DNA from: Dehalococcoidia bacterium
Lineage (GTDB): Bacteria; Chloroflexota; Dehalococcoidia; Dehalococcoidales; RBG-16-60-22
DNA length: 8,016 nucleotides
Direction: 5' to 3'
Assembly (NCBI GenBank): GCA_030605045.1
Contig: JAUWBK010000047.1
Location: 1-8,016, forward strand
Position 1 is the stretch's first letter, and every line of letters begins with the position of its first letter. A model generated the notes under the pieces. The model did not search any database. It saw only the letters and a program-made list of their open reading frames with translations, and had not been told where the DNA came from. Below are positions 1 to 5,506 of this stretch, piece by piece. The position numbers were made by a program, and so were the translations under genes.

Positions 1-810
1 ATTGGTGAGGAATTTATGGAGCAGGGAAAAGATGTCTTGGTTATCTATGATGACCTTTCCAAACATGCCTGGGCTTATCGGCAACTTTCCTTATTGCTGC
101 GTCGTCCTCCGGGAAGGGAAGCCTATCCCGGTGACGTCTTCTATTTGCATAGTCGCTTGCTGGAGAGAGCCGCTAAATACGCACCAGAATATGGAGGCGG
201 CTCGCTGACTGCCTTACCTATTATTGAAACCCAGGCGGGTGATATATCTGCTTATATTCCAACCAATGTTATCTCAATTACTGATGGTCAAATGTATCTG
301 GAGACAGACCTGTTTAATACCGGCATCAGACCGGCATTGAATGTGGGCTTATCGGTATCTCGGGTAGGAAGTGCCGCCCAAACTAAGGCGATGAAGCAAG
401 TAGCTAGCAAGTTGAGGCTGGAACTGGCTCAATATCGAGAGCTAGCTGCCTTTGCCCAATTTGGTACTAGTGAACTGGATAAGGCAACCAGGGCTCAGCT
501 TGACCGTGGCCAGCGTATCACTGAGATTTTAAAGCAGCTCCAGTTTGTGCCGATGTCACTGGAAAAACAGGTCATGATTCTGTATGTGGCGATTAATGGT
601 TATCTTGATGATGTGGCTATAGACAAGGTCGCTGTTTTCGAGACCAAATTCCTTAACTTCATGGAGACAAGTCATCCTGAAATAGGTAAATCTATCGCCG
701 AAACAAGAGAGATTAGTGCCAAAACTGAAGAGGCGCTGAAGAAAGCCATCTCGGAGTTTAAAAAAGCCTTTTTAGAGCAGATTGAAGGGGGTCAGTCAGA
801 GCTTGGCTAA
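1..810 (+). CDS. atpA: ATP synthase F1 subunit alpha, C-terminal part (5' end outside window)
   Basis: Alpha subunit of the F1 head of the membrane ATP synthase. It alternates with beta in the hexamer and carries the non-catalytic nucleotide sites. The frame is open from base 1, so the gene starts upstream; 269 residues are visible, about the last half of a protein usually near 500 residues. Visible landmarks, numbered from base 1: the Walker B strand VLVIYDD (12-18), the highly conserved stretch RRPPGREAYPGDVFYLHSR shortly after, the ALPIIETQAGD and PTNVISITDGQ segments, and SVSRVG with the interface arginine at R121. The C-terminal helical domain (AQYRELAAFAQF onward) is complete and ends at TAA 808-810. 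The next gene, atpG, begins inside its last codons, which implies translational coupling. Identification is secure. Confidence 0.98.
   Translation: MGEEFMEQGKDVLVIYDDLSKHAWAYRQLSLLLRRPPGREAYPGDVFYLHSRLLERAAKYAPEYGGGSLTALPIIETQAGDISAYIPTNVISITDGQMYLETDLFNTGIRPALNVGLSVSRVGSAAQTKAMKQVASKLRLELAQYRELAAFAQFGTSELDKATRAQLDRGQRITEILKQLQFVPMSLEKQVMILYVAINGYLDDVAIDKVAVFETKFLNFMETSHPEIGKSIAETREISAKTEEALKKAISEFKKAFLEQIEGGQSELG
784..791 (+). promoter_or_regulatory. Ribosome binding site deciding the atpG start
   Basis: The purine run GAAGGGGG lies inside the atpA coding end, 11 bases before TTG 803. It is the only Shine-Dalgarno-like sequence near the atpG N-terminus. It lies downstream of the alternative TTG at 782 and so cannot serve that codon. 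The spacing is at the long end of the usual range. Confidence 0.6.
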
Positions 811-1660
811 TGTTCGTGTAATCCGCCGCCGGATACGAGGTATTCAAAACATCGCCAAGATTACTAGGGCGATGGAGATGGTAGCCGCTTCCAGAATGAA
901 GCGGGCAGAGGAGCGAGGTTTAGCCGGTCGACCCTATGCGGAGAAGATTCAACAGGTCATCGCTGACTTGGCGGCTTTGCCTGAGATGGAAAGGGCGTTA
1001 CACCCCTTATTACAGCGAAGGCCAGTCGCTAAGATAGCTATTGTGCATATCACCTCTGACCGTGGTCTGTGCGGTGGACTTAATACCAATCTCAATCGCC
1101 TGACAGCAGGCTTTATCCTGGAGCAAACGATGCCGGTTAGTCTGATTACTGTTGGTCGTAAAGGGCTGAACTTTATGCGGCGATACGGCCGTGATATCAT
1201 TGCTGAATTTACTCAGCTTGGTGACCGACCTAGCTTACTGGATACCCTGCCTATTTCTCGTATTATTATTGATGGCTACAGTGCCGGTGCTGTCGATTCG
1301 GTCTATTTAGCTTATGCTCAATTTGTTTCCATAATGGTCCAGAAGCCAGTTTTGCAGCAGCTACTTCCGGTTGAACCAGCCAGTATACCCGGAGTGCAGA
1401 ACGTCGACTATATCTATGAACCAGGTCCGGATATGGTGCTGGGTGAGCTTTTGCCCCGATTTGTTGAAATGCAGGTTTACCATGCTATTCTGGAATCCAT
1501 TGCCAGTGAGCAATCGGCAAGAATGGTCGCGATGAGAAATGCTACTGATAATGCTAATGAGCTTATTGGCGATTTAACCCTGCTTTATTATCGAGCTCGT
1601 CAGGAATCAATCACTAAAGAAATTCTTGATATTGCTGGAGGCGCTGAGGCTCTGGCTTAG
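803..1660 (+). CDS. atpG: ATP synthase F1 subunit gamma
   Basis: Central rotor shaft of F1, coupling c-ring rotation to catalysis in the alpha/beta hexamer. With a TTG start at 803 the protein has 285 residues, normal for the family. It opens MANVRVIRRRIRGIQNIAKITRAMEMVAASRM, the typical N-terminal coiled-coil helix of gamma. The conserved SDRGLCGGLN motif is at residues 85-94, and the C-terminal helix ends ITKEILDIAGGAEALA, also typical. A TTG at 782 would add seven residues (MKGVSQS) that gamma subunits lack, and it would leave the purine-rich ribosome site inside the gene, so 803 is preferred. The start overlaps the atpA stop by 8 bases. The gene ends at TAG 1658-1660, 14 bases before atpD. 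Confidence 0.96.
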   Translation: MANVRVIRRRIRGIQNIAKITRAMEMVAASRMKRAEERGLAGRPYAEKIQQVIADLAALPEMERALHPLLQRRPVAKIAIVHITSDRGLCGGLNTNLNRLTAGFILEQTMPVSLITVGRKGLNFMRRYGRDIIAEFTQLGDRPSLLDTLPISRIIIDGYSAGAVDSVYLAYAQFVSIMVQKPVLQQLLPVEPASIPGVQNVDYIYEPGPDMVLGELLPRFVEMQVYHAILESIASEQSARMVAMRNATDNANELIGDLTLLYYRARQESITKEILDIAGGAEALA

Positions 1661-1674
1661 CCGAGGAGGTTATT

Positions 1675-3105
1675 ATGGCTAAAGGCAAAGTAACTCAGGT
1701 GATAGGAACAGTGGTTGATGTCGAATTTCCGCCTGAGGAGTTGCCGGCACTTTACAATGCGATTGAGATTCCCATGAGTGGTGGCAAGGTTGTGCTTGAG
1801 GTTCAGGACCATGTGGGGAATAACTGGGTTCGATGTCTGGCGCTATCATCTACCGATGGGCTGGAGCGTGGTGCTGAAGCAATAGATACTGGGGCAGCGC
1901 TTACGGTACCGGTAGGCAAAGCCACTCTGGGACGCTTGTTTGATGTTATGGGAGAACCTTTAGACAATCTTGGTCCGGTTAAAGCTAAAGAACACTGGCC
2001 AATTCATCGGCCGCCACCCTCATTCGAGGAACAGGAGACGACCACCCAGATGATGGAAACGGGACTCAAGGTCATTGACCTGATTACCCCGTTTACTAAA
2101 GGAGGCAAGATAGGTGCCTATGGTGGTGCTGGGGTGGGTAAGACAGTTATCATTATGGAGCTTATTCGCAATATTGCCACCGTGCACGGTGGTTTTTCCG
2201 TCTTTAGCGGCATTGGCGAGAGGTCTCGTGAAGGCAATGACCTGTGGCATGAGATGAAGAATTCGGGGGTGATTGATAAAACGGTCTTGGTCTTCGGCCA
2301 GATGAATGAACCTCCTGGCGTTCGCCTTCGCGTTGGGCTAACCGGGCTGACGATGGCGGAATACTTCCGTGATGCTGAGCATCAGGATGTTTTATTGTTT
2401 ATTGATAATATCTATCGCTATACCCTCGCTGGTATGGAAGTGTCTGCCTTATTAGGGCGTATGCCCTCAGCCGTGGGCTATCAGCCGACTCTGGCTACGG
2501 AAGTGGGCGAGCTGGAGGAGAGGATTACTTCTACCAAAAAAGGCTCGATTACCTCTTTTCAAGCGATCTATGTTCCGGCTGATGATTATACTGACCCTGG
2601 AGTAGTGGCTACTTTTGGTCACCTTGATGCCGTTATTGCGCTGGAAAGGTCTATTGCCGAGCAGGGATTGTATCCGGCGGTTGACCCGCTGACCTCAACC
2701 TCTCGCATCCTTACCCCCAATGTTGTTGGTGAAGAGCACTATCGAGTAGCTCGTGAGGTGCAGCGGGTACTGCAGCGTTACAAGGAACTGCAGGATATCA
2801 TCGCTATCTTGGGTATTGAGGAACTTAGCGAAGAAGATAAACTTATTGTCAATCGGGCTCGCCGTATCCAGAGGTTTTTATCGCAACCAATGTTTGTTAC
2901 AGAGGTTTTTACTGGTAGAAAGGGTAAGTATGTGCCGGTGAAAGAAACAGTGCGTGGTTTTAAGGAGATTCTGGAAGGTAAATACGATGACCTGCCGGAA
3001 CAAGCCTTTTATATGGTGGGTACCATAGATGAGGTGATAGAGCAGGCTAAGGAGTTGGGCGCTGAAAGTGAGACGGCGGAGGAAGTTGGGAAACAGGAGG
3101 CATAG
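1675..3105 (+). CDS. atpD: ATP synthase F1 subunit beta (catalytic)
   Basis: Catalytic subunit of the F1 ATPase; 476 residues, full length for the family. Order of features: N-terminal beta-barrel (about 1-80); P-loop GGAGVGKT at 150-157 with K156 and T157; catalytic glutamate in GER (E182); Walker B strand VLLFID ending at D244; MPSAVGYQPTLATE; the adenine-pocket stretch GLYPAVDPLTSTSR; and the C-terminal helical lever EELSEED at 382-388, the counterpart of DELSEED. All key residues are present. The segment DDYTDPGVVATFGHLDA replaces the commoner DDLTDPAPATTFAHLDA, which I read as lineage variation. A short acidic tail (AESETAEEVGKQEA) follows the conserved end. The start is fixed by a strong GAGGAGGT at 1663-1670 before ATG 1675. 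The atpC ribosome site lies inside its last codons. Confidence 0.99.
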   Translation: MAKGKVTQVIGTVVDVEFPPEELPALYNAIEIPMSGGKVVLEVQDHVGNNWVRCLALSSTDGLERGAEAIDTGAALTVPVGKATLGRLFDVMGEPLDNLGPVKAKEHWPIHRPPPSFEEQETTTQMMETGLKVIDLITPFTKGGKIGAYGGAGVGKTVIIMELIRNIATVHGGFSVFSGIGERSREGNDLWHEMKNSGVIDKTVLVFGQMNEPPGVRLRVGLTGLTMAEYFRDAEHQDVLLFIDNIYRYTLAGMEVSALLGRMPSAVGYQPTLATEVGELEERITSTKKGSITSFQAIYVPADDYTDPGVVATFGHLDAVIALERSIAEQGLYPAVDPLTSTSRILTPNVVGEEHYRVAREVQRVLQRYKELQDIIAILGIEELSEEDKLIVNRARRIQRFLSQPMFVTEVFTGRKGKYVPVKETVRGFKEILEGKYDDLPEQAFYMVGTIDEVIEQAKELGAESETAEEVGKQEA

Positions 3106-3108
3106 CTT

Positions 3109-3534
3109 ATGTCTGGTATCAGACTTGATATTGTTACTGCCGAGCGAGTGGTTTATTCGGAAGAGGTGGACATGGTTATTGCTCCCGGGGTTGAAGGCCA
3201 ACTGGGCATTTTACCACACCATACCCCTCTGATGACGACATTACAGGCAGGGGAACTGCGAGTGAAGAAGGGCGGGGAGGAAGTTTCCTTGGCTATTTCT
3301 GGTGGCTTTCTTGAGGTAAGACCTGACCGGGTGGTGGTTTTGGCTGATGCTGCGGAGAGAGCGGAGGAAATTGATATGGCTCGGGCGGAAGCGGCAAAAC
3401 GTCGAGCCCAACAGTGGCTGACCGAGAGACCTTCCGGCATCGATGAAACTCGAGCGGAAGTGGCACTTCGCCGTTCACTGGCCCGCCTCAAGGTAGTGGC
3501 AGTAGTGAAGAGAAGAAGAAAACCAGCCGCCTAG
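3109..3534 (+). CDS. atpC: ATP synthase F1 subunit epsilon
   Basis: Rotor-foot subunit that links gamma to the c-ring and whose C-terminal helices can inhibit ATP hydrolysis. It has 141 residues. The N-terminal beta-sandwich (about 1-82) contains GVEGQLGILPHHTPLMTTLQAGELRV, diagnostic for epsilon. Two C-terminal helices follow: IDMARAEAAKRRAQ (88-101), which fits the I/LDxxRA pattern linked to ATP binding in Bacillus-type epsilon, and IDETRAEVALRRSLARLKV (111-129). The protein ends in a basic tail, KRRRKPAA. AGGAGG at 3095-3100, inside the end of atpD, sits 8 bases before the ATG. Tandem stops TAG-TGA (3532-3537) close the gene, followed at once by a terminator hairpin. It is the last gene of the ATP synthase operon. 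Confidence 0.97.
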   Translation: MSGIRLDIVTAERVVYSEEVDMVIAPGVEGQLGILPHHTPLMTTLQAGELRVKKGGEEVSLAISGGFLEVRPDRVVVLADAAERAEEIDMARAEAAKRRAQQWLTERPSGIDETRAEVALRRSLARLKVVAVVKRRRKPAA

Positions 3535-3542
3535 TGAGAAGC

Positions 3543-3575
3543 AGCGACTAAGCTAATCAGTCGCTCTTTGCTTTT
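3543..3575. terminator. Terminator hairpin between convergent atpC and rimM
   Basis: A perfect 7-bp stem AGCGACT (3543-3549) / AGTCGCT (3559-3565) encloses a 9-base loop. On the plus strand it is followed by CTTTGCTTTT (3566-3575), consistent with intrinsic termination after atpC. AAGC (3539-3542) can also pair with GCTT (3570-3573), leaving a CTTT bulge. On the minus strand the same hairpin lies 8 bases past the rimM stop (TAA, 3576-3574), but the bases after it are only GCTTCTC, a poor U-tract, so termination in that direction is less certain. The T-tail overlaps the rimM stop codon. Confidence 0.75.
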
Positions 3576-4089
3576 AGCCTAAGAGTCCTTTAATAGGCTC
3601 AATGACCACATGTCCTTGCTCAAGGTCAACTGATTTCACCACATCCTCTATGGCGGGAATCAGGATTTCCCCTTTAGCATTGCGGACGACATAGATATCA
3701 TTACTTTCGGGGGTTAGGATTTCAGTTATCTTTCCCAGTAGTTCCCCTTGGGTTGTCCATACCTCTAGCCCGATCAGTTGAAAATGGTAGTAGTGCCCTT
3801 CCGGCAAAGGTTGAACCTGGCTGTGAGGTATTTCTACGGTTTTACCTCGGAGTTTTTGGGCTTCTTCAATACTGTCAATGGCGCTAAGCTTGATAATCAG
3901 CTTATTACCATGATGCCACTCAGCACTGTCAATGGTCATTGGCTGCTGGTTAATGTAAACCTTGGCGCCGGAAGCGAAACGTTGGGGGAAATCAGTTTCT
4001 ATCTTTACCTTTAATTTACCCTTGACACCCCAAGGGGCTAAAATACGACCGATAGTGATAAATTCCAAATCGGGATTAGACAATCTCAA
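3574..4089 (-). CDS. rimM: 16S rRNA processing factor RimM
   Basis: Assembly factor for the head of the 30S ribosomal subunit; RimM proteins bind S19 and help mature 16S rRNA. It has 171 residues. The N-terminal RimM beta-barrel carries ITIGRILAPWGVKGKLKVKIETDFPQRF (about 11-38). The C-terminal PRC-barrel starts near LPEGHYYHFQLIGLEVWT (95-112) and includes NDIYVV and ILIPAIEDVVKSVD. The start is uncertain. No ATG is available; TTG at 4089 and TTG at 4083 both overlap or abut the khpA stop (TAA, 4078-4076), and neither has a clear ribosome site. Translation probably depends on coupling to khpA. It is the last gene of the rpsP-khpA-rimM unit and converges on atpC. Confidence 0.95.
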   Translation of the reverse strand: MRLSNPDLEFITIGRILAPWGVKGKLKVKIETDFPQRFASGAKVYINQQPMTIDSAEWHHGNKLIIKLSAIDSIEEAQKLRGKTVEIPHSQVQPLPEGHYYHFQLIGLEVWTTQGELLGKITEILTPESNDIYVVRNAKGEILIPAIEDVVKSVDLEQGHVVIEPIKGLLG

Positions 4090-4306
4090 GTCTAACTCTG
4101 GTAGAAGCTTTAGCAGCTTTCACTCTGAGTAAAGTGCGCATAGCTTCAGCGATTCGGCCCTGCTTGCCAATGACTCTTCCCTTATCTTCATCGGCAACTT
4201 GTAGCTTAAGCGTCAGCAGGCCCTCCTCGTCAGTTTCCTCATCAACTTTTACTTCATCAGGTGCATCAACGATTGATTTGGCGATGAATTCTACGAGTTC
4301 TTTCAT
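4076..4306 (-). CDS. khpA: KH-domain RNA-binding protein KhpA (YlqC family)
   Basis: Small single-KH-domain RNA-binding protein of 76 residues, the usual family size. The KH signature VIGKQGR with the GxxG loop (GKQG, 47-50) is preceded by an acidic N-terminal stretch (DEETDEEG) and followed by the helix IAEAMRTLLRVKAAK. KhpA proteins bind RNA and, in Gram-positive bacteria, pair with KhpB; no khpB is visible here. The position between rpsP and rimM is the classic one for this family. The ATG overlaps the rpsP stop as ATGA (4306-4303). Its ribosome site is the AAGGAG at 4323-4318, inside the final rpsP repeat unit. The start and identity are firm; the exact role in this organism is inferred. 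Confidence 0.95.
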   Translation of the reverse strand: MKELVEFIAKSIVDAPDEVKVDEETDEEGLLTLKLQVADEDKGRVIGKQGRIAEAMRTLLRVKAAKASTRVRLEIV

Positions 4307-4662
4307 GTTTTGGTTTTCTCCTTGCTTGCTTTGGCTTTCTCCTTGCTTGTTTTGGGTTTCTCCTTGCTTGCTTTGGGTTTCTCCTTGCTTGTTTTGGTTT
4401 TCTCCTTGCTTGCTTTGGACTTTTCTATAATGCCTGCCTTGGTTAGCAATCGGGCAGCGGTATCGGTCGGTTGGGCCCCTTGACTTAACCAGTGTCGTGC
4501 TTTTTCTTCATTGATAACCAATGTCTCTGGATCAGTAAGGGGATTAAAGTGTCCAATGATGTCAATGAAGGCTCCATCGCGGGGTGAACGAGCATCAGCG
4601 ACAACAAGTCGATAGCTTGGTTTACTCTTGGCGCCTACGCGTCGCAATCTGATTTTGACCAT
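4303..4662 (-). CDS. rpsP: 30S ribosomal protein S16 with Lys-rich repeat tail
   Basis: Small-subunit ribosomal protein that binds 16S rRNA early in assembly. It has 119 residues; the S16 core is residues 1-80, starting MVKIRLRRVGAKSKPSYRLVVAD and including SPRDGAFIDIIGHFNPL and NEEKARHWLSQGAQPTDTAARLLTKAGI. The start is ATG 4662, because S16 almost always begins MVKIRL; an upstream TTG at 4716 is rejected since that codon lies in the -35 element. AAGGA at 4680-4676 is the best ribosome site, though 13 bases away. Residues 81-119 form a Lys/Ser/Glu tail of repeated xK(A/T)SKEK units encoded by the 21-bp array. C-terminal extensions occur in other S16 proteins, but this perfectly periodic one is unusual. 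The TGA stop overlaps the khpA ATG. Confidence 0.97.
   Translation of the reverse strand: MVKIRLRRVGAKSKPSYRLVVADARSPRDGAFIDIIGHFNPLTDPETLVINEEKARHWLSQGAQPTDTAARLLTKAGIIEKSKASKEKTKTSKEKPKASKEKPKTSKEKAKASKEKTKT
4307..4419. repeat. In-frame 21-bp tandem repeat in the rpsP 3' end
   Basis: Five full 21-bp units (starting at 4307, 4328, 4349, 4370, 4391) plus an 8-base partial sixth. Units begin alternately GTTTTGG and GCTTTGG on the plus strand, giving a higher-order 42-bp period. Units 4307-4327 and 4391-4411 are identical. All share the core TCTCCTTGCTT. On the coding (minus) strand each unit encodes a seven-residue xK(A/T)SKEK block, with T and A alternating. The length keeps the frame, so copy-number changes would add or remove seven residues without disrupting khpA. 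Confidence 0.95.
4318..4323 (-). promoter_or_regulatory. khpA ribosome binding site within the repeat
   Basis: AAGGAG on the minus strand, made from the SKEK codons of the last repeat unit, 11 bases before the khpA ATG. The same hexamer recurs every 21 bases upstream (at 4339, 4360, 4381 and 4402 on the plus strand as CTCCTT), but only this copy is near a start codon. Confidence 0.7.
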
Positions 4663-4686
4663 TCTTGTCTGGTTTTCCTTCTCAAT

Positions 4687-4716
4687 ATTATGCACCATTA
4701 CCTTAGTGGCTGTCAA
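4687..4716 (-). promoter_or_regulatory. Sigma70-type promoter for rpsP-khpA-rimM
   Basis: On the minus strand a consensus -35 TTGACA (4716-4711) is followed after 18 bases by CATAAT (4692-4687), five of six matches to the -10 consensus. Transcription would start around 4682-4680, giving a leader of about 20 bases before the rpsP ATG at 4662. The AAGGA ribosome site would sit at the very start of the transcript. Confidence 0.75.
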
Positions 4717-4734
4717 TGGTAGTGAAAAAATTAG

Positions 4735-4763
4735 TTGCCAGGAGATTGTATTGAAGCTATAAT
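4735..4763 (+). promoter_or_regulatory. Sigma70-type promoter for nfi, predicting a leaderless mRNA
   Basis: TTGCCA (4735-4740, five of six matches to TTGACA), a 17-base spacer, then a perfect TATAAT (4758-4763). Six bases separate the -10 from A4770, the first base of the nfi ATG, so the expected transcription start coincides with the start codon. The -35 elements of this promoter and the rpsP promoter lie 18 bases apart, facing away from each other. Confidence 0.8.
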
Positions 4764-4769
4764 CGAGGT

Positions 4770-5492
4770 ATGAAGGTGGCGCAATTACATAGTTGGCAGG
4801 TAAATGTTGCTCAGGCTTTAGACATACAGTTGAGTCTCGCCGCCAAGGTGTCTAAGGTTAGTGAGGTCATGACTCCCCGTTTCATCGCTGGGGTGGATAT
4901 CTCAGCACCTAAAGCACAGGGGATAGCTACCGGTGCGGTGGTTATCTTAAGTTACCCTGAACTCAGGCTGGTGGAAACGCAAATAGTAAACGAGAAAGTT
5001 AACTTTCCTTATATTCCAGGGCTATTGTCCTTCAGAGAATCACCATTAGTCTTGGCGGCCTGTGAAAAGCTCGCTGTTAACCCTGACCTTATCCTGGTTG
5101 ATGGTCAGGGAGTTGCCCACCCCCGGCGAATAGGCCTTGCCTCACACTTGGGGCTTTTCCTGGACACCCCGACCATCGGTTGCGCTAAATCCCGACTGTG
5201 CGGTAGCCATAAAGTGCTCGGTGCTGAGACAGGTAGCTATGCCGAATTGGTCGATAATGGTGAAGTTATCGGGGCTGCCCTGCGCACTAAGCTCGGCACG
5301 AGTCCGGTTTATGTTTCCATAGGTCATAAAGTTGACCTCCCCACCGCCATTCGCTGGGTGCTCGAGTGTTGCCAGGGTTACCGGGTACCAGAACCGCTCC
5401 GGCTTGCTCACTTGGCTGCCGGTGGCAATCTTAAGCCAGAAAAGGATACGTTAGCCGCTGAGGCAGGCTATCAAGGAAAACTTTTTGCCTAG
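4770..5492 (+). CDS. nfi: Endonuclease V (deoxyinosine 3' endonuclease)
   Basis: Metal-dependent nuclease that nicks DNA at the second bond 3' to deoxyinosine, a product of adenine deamination; some members also cut inosine in RNA. It has 240 residues. Catalytic carboxylates appear in family order: D43 in AGVDIS, E90 in SFRE, D111 in LVDGQG. The base-wedge motif PYIPG is at 80-84 (Y81). HPRR (117-120), CAKS with K140 and GHKVDL (185-190) are also present, so the enzyme looks intact. About 20 residues (NLKPEKDTLAAEAGYQGKLFA) follow the usual end RLAHLAAGG. ATG 4770 is chosen because it coincides with the predicted transcription start; GTG 4776 is an alternative if the mRNA begins further upstream, since GAGG at 4765-4768 would suit it. 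It is the first gene of the right-hand operon, 14 bases before prfB. Confidence 0.96.
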   Translation: MKVAQLHSWQVNVAQALDIQLSLAAKVSKVSEVMTPRFIAGVDISAPKAQGIATGAVVILSYPELRLVETQIVNEKVNFPYIPGLLSFRESPLVLAACEKLAVNPDLILVDGQGVAHPRRIGLASHLGLFLDTPTIGCAKSRLCGSHKVLGAETGSYAELVDNGEVIGAALRTKLGTSPVYVSIGHKVDLPTAIRWVLECCQGYRVPEPLRLAHLAAGGNLKPEKDTLAAEAGYQGKLFA

Positions 5493-5506
5493 AAGAGTGA
5501 GGACAG

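Noticed and set aside
782..802. atpG start at TTG 782
   Set aside because: It adds MKGVSQS before the conserved MANVRVIRRRIR and lacks an upstream ribosome site.
949..1200. Minus-strand open frame within atpG
   Set aside because: It is a shadow of a strongly conserved gene on the other strand, with no recognisable motif. The same applies to other antisense frames within atpD, atpC, nfi, prfB and the peptidase gene.
4307..4419. CRISPR-like array
   Set aside because: The 21-bp units are directly contiguous with no spacers, are in frame with rpsP, and encode a periodic peptide.
4134..4430. Plus-strand open frame with SPCLLW/SPCLFW repeats antisense to rpsP-khpA
   Set aside because: It is the mirror of the Lys-rich S16 repeat and khpA on the other strand. 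It has no ribosome site, and both genes beneath it are well-recognised families.
4660..4716. Extended rpsP start at TTG 4716
   Set aside because: The added 18 residues do not resemble S16, and the codon is part of the consensus -35 TTGACA.
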